This document shows positions 32,067 through 40,735 of a stretch of DNA of 43,619 nucleotides, piece after piece; within the stretch, counting starts at the first letter, position 1; the number at the start of each line of letters is the position of its first letter. The stretch comes from Burkholderiaceae bacterium. GTDB lineage: Bacteria; Pseudomonadota; Gammaproteobacteria; Burkholderiales; Burkholderiaceae_C. Under the pieces are notes generated by a model, which was not told the DNA's origin, searched no databases, and saw nothing but the letters and a program-made list of their open reading frames with translations. The stretch spans positions 1-43,619 of the forward strand of contig JAEUPI010000113.1 of NCBI GenBank assembly GCA_016790175.1, read 5' to 3'. Both the position numbers and the translations under genes were made by a program.

Positions 32067-33617
32067 TCAGGCTGCGAGCGCGAGCCGCAGCGATGGCCGG
32101 GCCCGCACTGCCCACTTCGTGCCCTGGCGCAACGAGTCCAGGGCGGCTGAACTGGCTCGCGCAAAGAAGAGATCGTCGTCGATCTGCAGGCGCTCGAAGA
32201 CCCGACGTTGCCGCAACGAGCGGCGGCGCCAATCGCCCTCGAGCGCGTCGCCTTCACGCCGAGCCTGCTCGAAGAACAATGCGGCGCGATGCAGGTTGTC
32301 CAAAGCCGCCGGGCGGAGGGCGGGCACGGCACGTGGTGCACCCAGCTTGCTCTGCTCGATGAATCGGTTCTTCCCGACCACTAACCCCCAGGTACGTCGC
32401 CCGTCGATGGGATCCACGCACAGCGCCTCGAGCTTGGTCAGCCCGAAATCCCGCGAGATGCGCAGACGAACCGCGAGCCATGGATCGGTGCTGCGGACGA
32501 TTTCGATGGCATGGTCGGCCTCGTCGTCATCGCCTGCCAACGGCAGGACCAGCGATTCGAGCAGTTGGCGGGCGGCTCCGTCACTCTGTCGGCTGGCTTG
32601 ATACAGCCAGTGGATGCCGCTCTCGGAACCCTTCAGATCCGATGCGCTGCGCAGGATCAACGCGCCAAGACGACGCTGTGCTTCGGCATCGCCCAGCACG
32701 GCGGCCTTCTCGAGGAAAAATCGGGCCATCTGCGGGTTCGCGACGCTACACCGATGATCCGCATGAACCCTGTAGAGCTGCATCCAGGCACCGTGACGGC
32801 CGCCATCGGCCGCGCGCAGCAGCAGGGCGGCACCCTTTCGAAGGTTGCCGCCACCGACGAGACAACTCGGCGCCAACGCGCCGCATGGGATGCCGCACAG
32901 CGCCCGGCCCAGGATGTACTCGGCAACTGTGTCATCGCCTTCCGCAGCAACGAGATCAAGACAGGCCTCGACCTGTGCGTGCGCGAGCCCGACTAGCCGC
33001 TTGCCTGATTGCTCGCACAGGTGCACCGCCCGCACGATCAACTTCGCCAATTGGACGCTCGGGCGCGGCGTGAGCGTCAGCGCGATTCGCAATGTCAGGC
33101 TGAGGCGGTCGACATCCTGCACCCTTGCCAGCGCCTCGCCGGCGAGCATAAGCACCGACGCGATGCGGATGTCGCCGCCCCTCGCGACGGACTGCGCGAG
33201 CGTCAGTACCGCTTCATCGTCTCCGGCACCACGCATCGCGGCGCTTGCGCGTCCAGCCGCGGCGTGGCCGGCAGCAGCCGCAGCGGTGAGCCAGCGAGCG
33301 GCTGCGGCTGTGTCTCCGTCGCGCAGACAGAGCCACACAGCGAGTTTGAACTGTGCGTACGGGCTTCCCGCGTTGGCAGCGCGCACAAGGGCCGCCTCCT
33401 GTCCATACGACACGACGTCTTCCAGCGACAGGCACTCGGCAATGACAACCGCGGCCTGCATCCCGCCGTTCAGGCTCGGATGCGTGAGGTAAGCGATGCC
33501 GGTCTCGACGTGGCGAGGCATGCCTCCGGTTCCCAAAAGATACCGGCGCGCGATCTCGCACTTCGCAGCCGGATCGTGCCGGGCCTGGGCCAGCAAGTGC
33601 ACGTTCTGACGTCGCAT
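32067..33617 (-). CDS. Sel1-repeat protein linked to metal regulators
   Basis: A 516-residue protein; start 33617 has GGAG seven bases upstream. Several Sel1-like helical repeats can be seen, for example AANAGSPYAQFKLAVWLCL, AAAAGHAAAGRASAAM, AADGGRHGAWMQLYRVH and AAVLGDAEAQRRLGAL, which should form a superhelical scaffold. The C-terminal part (about 410-516) has no repeat and contains LEALCVDPIDGRRTWGLVVG. There is no signal peptide. It precedes the second response regulator and is divergent from the porin gene across a copper-box-like operator, so metal-controlled expression is likely. Its partner is unknown. Confidence 0.75.
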   Translation of the reverse strand: MRRQNVHLLAQARHDPAAKCEIARRYLLGTGGMPRHVETGIAYLTHPSLNGGMQAAVVIAECLSLEDVVSYGQEAALVRAANAGSPYAQFKLAVWLCLRDGDTAAAARWLTAAAAAGHAAAGRASAAMRGAGDDEAVLTLAQSVARGGDIRIASVLMLAGEALARVQDVDRLSLTLRIALTLTPRPSVQLAKLIVRAVHLCEQSGKRLVGLAHAQVEACLDLVAAEGDDTVAEYILGRALCGIPCGALAPSCLVGGGNLRKGAALLLRAADGGRHGAWMQLYRVHADHRCSVANPQMARFFLEKAAVLGDAEAQRRLGALILRSASDLKGSESGIHWLYQASRQSDGAARQLLESLVLPLAGDDDEADHAIEIVRSTDPWLAVRLRISRDFGLTKLEALCVDPIDGRRTWGLVVGKNRFIEQSKLGAPRAVPALRPAALDNLHRAALFFEQARREGDALEGDWRRRSLRQRRVFERLQIDDDLFFARASSAALDSLRQGTKWAVRARPSLRLALAA

Positions 33618-34001
33618 CGACGACTCCGTTGGCGCCGCGCCGCCGAGCAGACGCTCGCATGGCACCGTGTGTTGTGGATGCAAGGACGATAGAAGTCGCG
33701 ACCTGACCGCCGGCTTGCCGAAAGATGACAAACACGTCATCGGGTCGCCTCGTTCAATGCACGACCGAAACGCACCGCACGTATCGCATGCATTCGAGAA
33801 CCGCGGCTTGTGGCCTTCAACAAACGCCGTATCGCGTTTCGGCCCGCCCGGCGCAAGCATGGGCCTTACCGTTCTCACACACAGGGCTGAGTTCGCGGCC
33901 TGCACTGCCTAGGCTTCGTGGCGACTTCGATCCGCGCATCCGCGCGCGGGACAGAACGTCGAGGTACGTCGCAAATCGTCAACATCCAATGGAGTCACGC
34001 A
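33618..34001. other. Divergent promoter region between Sel1 and porin genes
   Basis: This 384-base stretch has no convincing gene. It contains the second copper-box-like operator (33724-33741) and the ribosome site for the porin gene (GGAG near 33991). Promoters for both directions should lie here, but no clear -35/-10 pair was identified. Confidence 0.45.
33724..33741. promoter_or_regulatory. Copper-box-like operator, copy 2
   Basis: GATGAC at 33724 and GTCATC at 33736 around AAACAC repeat the operator found at 31143 with the same half-sites, spacing and AAA start of the spacer. It lies 107 bases upstream of the Sel1-repeat gene and 261 bases upstream of the porin gene, and could control either or both. 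Confidence 0.65.
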
Positions 34002-35039
34002 ATGAATAGGACACTTATCGTTCTCACCGTCGGCGCACTTTTCGCCGGCACGGCTGCTGCGCAATCCTCAGTCACCCTATTTGGTATCGCCGACCTGTCG
34101 GGACGCAGTGTGAAGAACGGCAGCGCGGGATCGCAGAAGCAACTGGCCAGCGGTGGCCTCGCCACGAGTCGCTTTGGTCTCCGAGGCGTCGAGGACCTTG
34201 GCGACGGGCTGTTTGCCCGCTTTCATCTCGAGGCAGCGGTCAACCCCGACGTCGGCACCACAGACACGAGCAAGTTCTTTGGCCGGCGCTCGACAGTCAG
34301 CCTGGAGGGCCGGTTCGGCGAATTCCGCATGGGCCGCGACTACAACCCGACCGCGATGAACACCTTCGACGAGCCGTTCGGCTTGGTCGGCGTCGGCACG
34401 ATCGGCAACTTCACCTACGCAGGTAGTGCCGCACTCGGCAGCGGCGCGACCACAGTGCTTCGCAACGACAACTCGTTCGCCTACTTTCTCCCGTCCAAAC
34501 TGGGCGGGATCTACGGCTCGGCGATGGTCGCCGCCGGAGAAGGCGTCGCGGGCAACAAGGGCGCGGGCGGTCGGATCGGCTATGCAGCCGGCCCGCTGGA
34601 CGTGGGTGCCGCGTTCTTCAAGACGGAGACCGCATCCAACACCGACTACGACCAATCGAACATCAAGGCGATCTACAAGTTCGGCTTCGCGTCGTTGAAT
34701 TTCCTCTATGACACGAAGAAGTTCGGGTCGCTGAAGCGCAAGATGACGATGATCGGCACCACGATACCATTTGGGCAAAGCGAAATTCGCGCCGCGTACG
34801 CCACCAACAACCACTCCGGTGGCGCCGCAGGTTCAGGCTTCGCCAACGCGGACGACAGCAAGCTGATGGCGCTCGGCTATGTGTACAACCTGTCGAAGCG
34901 CTCGGCGATGTACGCGACCGTGTCGCGCATCACCAACGACGGGGCGGCCCGCGCCTCGGTGAGCAACGCGCCGCCCGCAGGCATGCTGGGTGGAGAGAAG
35001 TCCAGCGGCTACGAGTTCGGGTTGATGCACCGGTTCTGA
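34002..35039 (+). CDS. Burkholderiales-type general porin
   Basis: A 345-residue outer-membrane protein with GGAG before the ATG. A signal peptide (LIVLTVGALFAGTAAAQ) is followed by SSVTLFGIADLSG, the usual first strand of betaproteobacterial trimeric porins, and SRFGLRGVEDLGDGL. It ends in phenylalanine (FGLMHRF), as needed for insertion by the BAM complex. It lies in a metal-resistance block and may be expressed in response to metal through the operator upstream. Confidence 0.92.
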   Translation: MNRTLIVLTVGALFAGTAAAQSSVTLFGIADLSGRSVKNGSAGSQKQLASGGLATSRFGLRGVEDLGDGLFARFHLEAAVNPDVGTTDTSKFFGRRSTVSLEGRFGEFRMGRDYNPTAMNTFDEPFGLVGVGTIGNFTYAGSAALGSGATTVLRNDNSFAYFLPSKLGGIYGSAMVAAGEGVAGNKGAGGRIGYAAGPLDVGAAFFKTETASNTDYDQSNIKAIYKFGFASLNFLYDTKKFGSLKRKMTMIGTTIPFGQSEIRAAYATNNHSGGAAGSGFANADDSKLMALGYVYNLSKRSAMYATVSRITNDGAARASVSNAPPAGMLGGEKSSGYEFGLMHRF

Positions 35040-35075
35040 ACCTGCTTCGAGCCCAAGCGCGCTAACGAGGGGGCG

Positions 35076-35099
35076 AAGCCGGCGTGCCGGCTTTGTCTG
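35076..35099 (+). terminator. Terminator after the porin gene
   Basis: AAGCCGG at 35076-35082 pairs with CCGGCTT at 35087-35093 with a CGTG loop and is followed by TTGTCT. It is placed 36 bases after the porin stop, as expected for an intrinsic terminator with a modest U-tract. Confidence 0.6.
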
Positions 35100-35300
35100 G
35101 GCGCGTATTCCGGCGGATCGTCTGCGGTCGGTCCCCGACGCGCATTCGAGCCGCTCCTGTGCCGGCGCAACGCCGCCTTACGCAGATGTCATCGAAGCGC
35201 CATCTTCCGGTCGGAGGCAAACACCTAGAGTGACAACGCGATGCAGCGATGCGTCGTCTGTGCGGGTCGCGGTACACCCGCTTTGCCAAGGAGTTTGAAG

Positions 35301-35759
35301 ATGAATGCGCGCATCGTGATGGTGATTTTGACTTGCGCGGCGTCGCTGCCGGCCCTGGCCGCAACTTGGTACACGCCCACCAACGGGGAGTTCATGCCTG
35401 GCGCGGGCGAGTCGAGCGGCCCGCCGCAGGTCGCGCAGTCGACGCGCACGGTCGAGCAAGTCAGGGCCGAGCTCGCGACATGGCAGCGCAATCCGGTCAC
35501 CGCTGACGGGTACATTCAGGTCCGCGGCGAAATCGGCTGGGTCTACGCCGGGACCGTTCGCAGCGACCGGACACGCGGGCAGGTGTTGAAGGAACTGGCC
35601 GACTTCAAACGCGACGGGGTCACGGCCGACGGCTGGACCTTGATGCCGGGAGAACTGGGCTGGACCCGGGTTGCGCCCGGACTCCCTGCGCAGGCCACCG
35701 CGACTTCGAGGGGCTCGCCGACCGCGGTGACGCTGGGACAACGTCCCGCACAGCGATGA
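35301..35759 (+). CDS. Exported DUF4148-like protein
   Basis: A 152-residue protein with AGGAG upstream. A signal peptide (MVILTCAASLPALAA) precedes a central segment TRTVEQVRAELATWQRNPVTADGY, which is typical of the small periplasmic DUF4148-type proteins of Burkholderiales. A related LKELADFKRDGVTADGW segment occurs later, so the protein holds an internal repeat of about 50 residues. The function is unknown. It precedes the cytochrome genes in the same direction. Confidence 0.7.
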   Translation: MNARIVMVILTCAASLPALAATWYTPTNGEFMPGAGESSGPPQVAQSTRTVEQVRAELATWQRNPVTADGYIQVRGEIGWVYAGTVRSDRTRGQVLKELADFKRDGVTADGWTLMPGELGWTRVAPGLPAQATATSRGSPTAVTLGQRPAQR

Positions 35760-35811
35760 GGTCCGACATGCTGAGCCGGCGTCGATCGAGACGCCGCATC
35801 ACCGCGACGAC

Positions 35812-36411
35812 ATGAGCGAGCCGAAAGCGGGCCTGTTCGTGCGGGCATGGCGGGTACTGCGCGCCCCCCATGCCCGCTTCTCTCTGATCGTGTTGCTGGG
35901 TGCCGGGATGCTCGCGGGCATCCTGTTCTGGGGCGGCCTTCACACCGCGCTGGAATGGACCAACACGCTGGAGTTCTGCACCGGTTGTCACGAGATGCGC
36001 GACACGGTGTACCAGGAGTACAAGACCACCGTTCACTATGCCAATCGCACCGGTGTGCGTGCGATCTGCTCGGACTGCCATGTGCCACGCGAGTGGGGTC
36101 CGAAGATGCTGCGCAAGGCACGCGCAAGCCTGGAGCTGTGGGGCAAGCTGACGGGAAGCATCGATACACCGCAGAAGTTCGAGGCCAAACGCATGGCGCT
36201 GGCCACGCACGAGTGGAACCGCATGAAGGCCAGCGACAGCCACGAGTGCCGCAACTGCCACAGCTTCGACAGCATGAGTGGCCAGGTGCAGAAGAAAACC
36301 GTGTTCGACAAGCACATGGCGGCCCGGACGGACGGCAAGACCTGCATTGATTGCCACAAGGGAATCGCGCACCAGCTGCCGAAGGAATACCGCGATCCCA
36401 ACGAGGAATGA
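35812..36411 (+). CDS. NapC/NirT-family tetraheme cytochrome c
   Basis: A 199-residue protein with one N-terminal membrane helix (SLIVLLGAGMLAGILFW) and four CxxCH heme sites at residues 56-60, 86-90, 146-150 and 178-182. Members of this family take electrons from membrane quinols and pass them to periplasmic or outer-membrane acceptors. The next two genes encode a monoheme cytochrome-porin and a small cytochrome c, so a short chain across the envelope is plausible. No ribosome site stands out before the ATG. Confidence 0.93.
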   Translation: MSEPKAGLFVRAWRVLRAPHARFSLIVLLGAGMLAGILFWGGLHTALEWTNTLEFCTGCHEMRDTVYQEYKTTVHYANRTGVRAICSDCHVPREWGPKMLRKARASLELWGKLTGSIDTPQKFEAKRMALATHEWNRMKASDSHECRNCHSFDSMSGQVQKKTVFDKHMAARTDGKTCIDCHKGIAHQLPKEYRDPNEE

Positions 36412-36474
36412 TTTCCGCGCCGACTGTCTATTTCGGGGCGGGTTTGTCGTGAACTGAACAAAGGAGAAATCGAC

Positions 36475-37827
36475 ATGTTGACGATTCCGGTTCGCCCGCT
36501 GTGGCGAGCGGCTGCCGCGATGGTGTCTGTTCTGGCGGCGCTGATGTACGCCGCGCCGGCGGCGTGGGCGGTGCCGAGCATGAGCCGCCAGACGGGCTAC
36601 GAGTGCTCGCGTTGCCACACGGTCTTTCCCGAACTGACGCCTTACGGGCGCGCCTTCAAGCTCGGCGGCTACACCACCAGTTCGCCAAAGTTCGACGAGA
36701 AGCCGCTGATCGAAAGGCTGCCGGTCTCCGCCGTGATACAGGCGGCGCGCACGTCGACCGCCAGCACCACCGCGGGCGGTACCGATCCCGCCGAGTTCCC
36801 GCAGGACCGCAAGAACATCGTGCAGGGCGCCGGCCTGTATTGGGGCGGAAAGATCACCGACAACATCGGTGCGCTGGTGCAGTACAACTACGACGGCATC
36901 GAGAAGAAGTGGGGCATGGAGATGTTCGATGCCCGCTATACGAACTCGACGTCCGTTGCGGAGAAGGAGCTGGTCTGGGGTGTGAGCCTCAACAACAACC
37001 CGACCGTCAGCGACGTCTACGCCAGCACGCCGCAGTGGTCGTTCCCGAATGCCGAAACGGCCTCGCCCGCGAGGCCCGCCGCGACCGCGGTCGACATGAC
37101 GCTGGCCAGCCAGGTCGGCGGCGTGGGAGTCTACGGTCTGTGGAACGATTTGGTTTACGTCGAGGTCGCAGGCTATCGCAACGCCAAGACCAAGGCGCTG
37201 CGCGCACTCGCGCTCAGTCTGCCGATCGAGACAGTCGTCGACGGAACGGCACCGTACTGGCGCCTCGCGTTGCAGCAGCGCTGGGGCGCCCACAGCGCGG
37301 CCATCGGAACGTACGGGCTCGTGGCCAAGGTGCTGTCGGATCCGGCCAATCCGGCTGCGGGATCGAATCGCTTCCGCGATCTGGCCTTCGACGCCAACTA
37401 CCAATTCATCGAAGGAGATCACACCGCGTCGACGCATGCGACCTGGATCAACGAGAAGCGCAACTGGCGGTCGAGTTACGCGCAAGGGCTGACGTCGAGT
37501 CCCGACGGGACGCTGAAGACGCTGCGCGCCGACGTGATCTACCACTATCGGCGGCAGTGGGGCGGCGGCCTGCAGTTCTTCCGCACGAGCGGCAGCAGCG
37601 ACGATCTTCTCTACAACACCGGCGACGCGCTGTTCGGCAGCAGCAGCGGAAGCCCGAACTCGCGAGGCTACGTGGCCCAACTCAACTACCTGCCCTGGAA
37701 CAACCTCAAGCTGTCGCTGCGATACACGGCCTACTCCCAGTTCAACGGGGCGAAGTCGGACTACACGCCGGGCCGCTCGGCATCGGACAACAACAACGTG
37801 CAGGTGATGGCATGGCTGATGTTCTGA
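36475..37827 (+). CDS. Monoheme cytochrome-porin, Cyc2-like
   Basis: A 450-residue outer-membrane protein with AAAGGAG before the ATG. After a signal peptide ending AAWA, the segment MSRQTGYECSRCHTVFPEL has one heme site (CSRCH at 44-48), and YGRAFKLGGY follows, the order seen in fused cytochrome-porins such as the iron oxidase Cyc2. The rest is beta-rich, with many aromatic and Asn residues, and ends in phenylalanine (MAWLMF), indicating a beta-barrel. It may move electrons across the outer membrane. The class is clear; the electron donor (iron or another metal) is not. Confidence 0.8.
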   Translation: MLTIPVRPLWRAAAAMVSVLAALMYAAPAAWAVPSMSRQTGYECSRCHTVFPELTPYGRAFKLGGYTTSSPKFDEKPLIERLPVSAVIQAARTSTASTTAGGTDPAEFPQDRKNIVQGAGLYWGGKITDNIGALVQYNYDGIEKKWGMEMFDARYTNSTSVAEKELVWGVSLNNNPTVSDVYASTPQWSFPNAETASPARPAATAVDMTLASQVGGVGVYGLWNDLVYVEVAGYRNAKTKALRALALSLPIETVVDGTAPYWRLALQQRWGAHSAAIGTYGLVAKVLSDPANPAAGSNRFRDLAFDANYQFIEGDHTASTHATWINEKRNWRSSYAQGLTSSPDGTLKTLRADVIYHYRRQWGGGLQFFRTSGSSDDLLYNTGDALFGSSSGSPNSRGYVAQLNYLPWNNLKLSLRYTAYSQFNGAKSDYTPGRSASDNNNVQVMAWLMF

Positions 37828-38231
37828 CGATCTTCATCGACACCGCGTCGCCTTGCCGCGGCGACGCGGCGGGCCGTGGCAGGGTCGAACCGACCGCCGG
37901 CCGGACGGTTGCCGCATTGGTTGTCGCGACGCTGCTCTCGGCAAGCGCACCGGCACGCGCAGCGCCGGATGGCGACGCCGCCCGAGCCCTCGCCCGGCAG
38001 AACAAATGCTTCGAATGCCACGCCATCGACAAGAAGTCCGACGGACCCAGTTGGAAGGAAGTCGCCGCGAAGTATCGCGGCAAGACGGAGGCGCCAGCAC
38101 GCCTGATGACCCATCTGACCACCGGCGAGACGGCCAAGTTCGCGGACGGCCACGAGGAGCCGCACAAGATCGTCAAGGCTCCGGAGAAGGCGCAGATCGT
38201 CAATCTCATCGACTGGATTCTTTCGCTCTGA
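37812..38231 (+). CDS. Small periplasmic class I cytochrome c
   Basis: A 139-residue protein. ATG 37812 overlaps the end of the cytochrome-porin gene by 16 bases; it gives a long leader with a hydrophobic signal (TVAALVVATLLSASAPARA). The heme site is CFECH at 66-70. The usual downstream Met ligand is not evident; after the heme the only Met is in LMTHL, and His114 or His118 are alternative axial ligands. It could carry electrons between the cytochrome-porin and the NapC-like protein. The start is uncertain. Confidence 0.8.
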   Translation: MADVLTIFIDTASPCRGDAAGRGRVEPTAGRTVAALVVATLLSASAPARAAPDGDAARALARQNKCFECHAIDKKSDGPSWKEVAAKYRGKTEAPARLMTHLTTGETAKFADGHEEPHKIVKAPEKAQIVNLIDWILSL

Positions 38232-38329
38232 AAGACCGGCTGGACCCGCCCGGCGGCGAGCCCTCGCCTTACGGCTGAGGCCCCCCGCACTCACATATGT
38301 GTGAGCGAAGTCGGGACACCCTTGTCAAG

Positions 38330-38343
38330 TTGATGTCCATCAA
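38330..38343. promoter_or_regulatory. Dyad upstream of the cus-like cluster
   Basis: TTGATG and CATCAA form a 6-bp inverted repeat separated by TC, 58 bases before the next gene, and a CACATATGTG palindrome lies at 38292. Both could be operators; the half-sites differ from the GATGAC boxes. Confidence 0.3.
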
Positions 38344-38400
38344 TCGAAATGCAGCGTGGCGATGTATTCTTTGTGTGTGAGACAGTGTCAGCCTTCCGCC

Positions 38401-38832
38401 ATGTTCCGTCACCGCGCTCAGCTTCGTCGATGGGCCGCTGGCGTGCTGGTACTGTGGCTCTTCGGCGTCATGTCCGGGGTGGCACATGCGTGCTTGGCCC
38501 AGGACGCAAGCGGAACGGCAACTGCCAGCGCCGACGTTGCCGCCGTGATGGACTCGGGACACGACACAGTGCATTCGAAGGCGTCCCCCGCCCAGCGCTC
38601 CCATCATGATCAGCCCGGCGGGGCGAACTGCCAGGACTTCTGCCAGAAGTCGGGACTATCGATTCCACCGCTGAAGGCACTAGACAACCTGCTGAATCCT
38701 GCGGTGTTGCCTCCGGCGCCGCCGATCGCTGTTCTTCCACCGGTCGCAGTGCCGGATCATCTGGCGGTGCCGCTCGCCGAGGGCGGTCAGCCCCCTCCTA
38801 TCCCGATTGCGTTCCTGCGCCTGGCGCTATAG
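38401..38832 (+). CDS. Exported Cys/Pro-rich metal-locus protein
   Basis: A 143-residue protein from ATG 38401. A signal peptide (GVLVLWLFGVMSGVAHA) precedes a cysteine/histidine-containing middle (HHDQPGGANCQDFCQKSG) and a Pro-rich C-terminus (LPPAPPIAVLPPVAVP). It resembles small uncharacterised proteins placed ahead of cus/czc efflux genes. It probably belongs to the rightward efflux operon; the function is unknown. Confidence 0.6.
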   Translation: MFRHRAQLRRWAAGVLVLWLFGVMSGVAHACLAQDASGTATASADVAAVMDSGHDTVHSKASPAQRSHHDQPGGANCQDFCQKSGLSIPPLKALDNLLNPAVLPPAPPIAVLPPVAVPDHLAVPLAEGGQPPPIPIAFLRLAL

Positions 38833-39092
38833 CGCCTGAGTCGTCAGACGGCTAGGTTGCGCCGAGCGCGCGACCTTGGTGCCGTCGTCGACCGCGGCCG
38901 ATCGACCGGAGCCCTCCCGCTCCGGCGCAACACGGCCGCCCACACGATGGCCGTCGCAACGGGTCCCTCGCCACGAGGAAGGGTCACTGCCGTGACCATG
39001 GGCATTCGCAAGACACACACCGCAGGTCGCGTGGACTCGCGTCCTTCGCGCCGCGCCACGACGTTCGATGGATTCACTTTACGAGGCAAGGC

Positions 39093-39386
39093 ATGACATC
39101 CCATCACGCTCATCACGAAGACCACGGCGCGCGGCCGGCCAACTGGTCGCGGCTGAATCAATGGCTGCTCTGGCTCGGCCTTGCCGCGGCCGTGGCGTGG
39201 CTGTACGTCCGCCACAACGAGCACCTGCTGCAGTTGCTGCCGTTCCTGATCGTCCTGGCATGCCCTCTACTGCATTTGTTCGGCCACGGCTCGCACGGCG
39301 GCCACGGCACAGATGCCGATACGCAGCCGCAACAACTGCCGCGCGATGCTGAAGCTGCGACGCGGGGAGGCGGACATGCGCACTGA
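39093..39386 (+). CDS. DUF2933 small membrane protein
   Basis: A 97-residue protein. A His-rich start (SHHAHHEDHG) precedes two hydrophobic segments (LLWLGLAAAVAWLYV and LLPFLIVLACPLLHLFGHGSHG) with the conserved CPLLHLFGHG-HGGH pattern of DUF2933. A His-rich tail ends HAH. Such proteins accompany copper and silver efflux genes. It lies 68 bases upstream of the cusC-like gene in the same direction. Confidence 0.85.
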   Translation: MTSHHAHHEDHGARPANWSRLNQWLLWLGLAAAVAWLYVRHNEHLLQLLPFLIVLACPLLHLFGHGSHGGHGTDADTQPQQLPRDAEAATRGGGHAH

Positions 39387-39454
39387 ACTTCGTCGCACAC
39401 TGCGCGCGTCGCGCAGCCCCGGCGTGCTCGGGGTCAGCCCGTTGGGGTGCTCGC

Positions 39455-40735
39455 GTGGACGTTAAGGAATCACTGGTAGGTCTGATGGCGGCCGCGCTCG
39501 TCGGCGCGAGCCTGCCCCATCCCGCGGCGGCCCAGGAGCAGACCCTGGGCGCCGACGTGGAAGGCCTGCTGGCGTACGCACGCTCGCGCAACCTCGAACT
39601 CGGCGCGATGCGGGTCGAAGCCGACGCGGCGACTCAGCGCATCGGACCCGCGGGTGCGCTGCCCGATCCCGTGCTGCGCACCGAGCTGATGAACATCAAC
39701 AACTACGGCAACGATGCGCCGCCCAGCATCCTGCCCTGGCGGGTGGGCGAGACCCGGTACACGCTGATGCAGCCGCTGCCCGGGTGGGGGAAGCGCGACC
39801 TGCGCCGCGACGCGGCGAGCGCCGACGCCAAGCAGGCCGCTGCGCGAGCCGACGCAACCTGGGCCGAACTGGCGGCGCGCATCAAGTCGGCCTTCGCCGA
39901 GCACTACCGGCTCGCGGGTGACGAGCGGCTGACGCGCGAGGTGCTGGATCTGCTGATGCGGCTCGAGCAGGTGGCACGCGCGCGATATGCCGGCGGCCTC
40001 GCGGCACAACAGGACGCGATACGCGCGCAGCTCGAGCAGACAGCCGTTCGCTCCGAGCTGATTGCACTCGACAACGACAAGCGCCAGGTGCGAGCCAGGC
40101 TCAACGGACTGCTGTCGCGCGAGGCCACGGCGTCGCTGACCGATCCGCAGGCGCTGCGCGCGCTGCCGGCGCTGTCGACCTCTGATGCGACCACACTCGT
40201 CGAACGGGCGCGCGCGCGAAACCCGCAACTTCAAGCGGAGTTGGCACGGCTGGAGAGCGCCCAGCGCAACCGCGACCTGACCTATCGCAACCGCTACCCC
40301 GACTACCAGGTCGGCGTCGCGCCGTCGCAGATGCGCTCGCGCATTACCACCTGGAGCCTGATGTTCGAGATGAACATCCCGTTGCAGCAGGAGGCGCGCC
40401 GCTCGCAGGAGCGCGAGGCCGAAGCCATGGTCACTGCCGCGCAGTCGCGCTCGGAGTCCATCGCGCGCCAGTTGCTCGCGGAACTTGCGGGCAATCTCGC
40501 GGCATTCGATGCGGCGCGGCACACCGAGTCGCTGATCAAGTCGCAGTTGCTGCCCCAGTCGGAGCTGAGCCTGCGCTCGGCGCTCGCCGCCTACGAAACC
40601 GGGAAGGTCGACTTCGCCACGCTGCTCGACGCGCAGCGCCAGATCCGCAAGGCGCGGCAGGATCTTCTCAAGTCGGAAGTCGAGGCGCAAATGCGCCTCG
40701 CGGAAGTCGAACGCATTCTGGGAGAGGAACTTTGA
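39455..40735 (+). CDS. cusC: CusC-like outer-membrane efflux protein
   Basis: A 426-residue TolC-family protein with a GTG start. A signal peptide (VGLMAAALVGASLPHPAAAQ) is followed by two outer-membrane efflux repeats, recognisable by LPDPVLRTELMN with PLPGWGKRDLRRD in the first half and DFATLLDAQRQIRKA near the end. It forms the outer-membrane channel of a CusCBA-type RND pump. The stop overlaps the next gene by four bases (TTGA), implying coupled translation. Confidence 0.92.
   Translation: MDVKESLVGLMAAALVGASLPHPAAAQEQTLGADVEGLLAYARSRNLELGAMRVEADAATQRIGPAGALPDPVLRTELMNINNYGNDAPPSILPWRVGETRYTLMQPLPGWGKRDLRRDAASADAKQAAARADATWAELAARIKSAFAEHYRLAGDERLTREVLDLLMRLEQVARARYAGGLAAQQDAIRAQLEQTAVRSELIALDNDKRQVRARLNGLLSREATASLTDPQALRALPALSTSDATTLVERARARNPQLQAELARLESAQRNRDLTYRNRYPDYQVGVAPSQMRSRITTWSLMFEMNIPLQQEARRSQEREAEAMVTAAQSRSESIARQLLAELAGNLAAFDAARHTESLIKSQLLPQSELSLRSALAAYETGKVDFATLLDAQRQIRKARQDLLKSEVEAQMRLAEVERILGEEL

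Noticed and set aside
35620-37680. A 686-codon open frame on the minus strand
   Set aside because: It is antisense to the cytochrome genes, whose heme motifs and signal peptides make the plus-strand frames the real ones.
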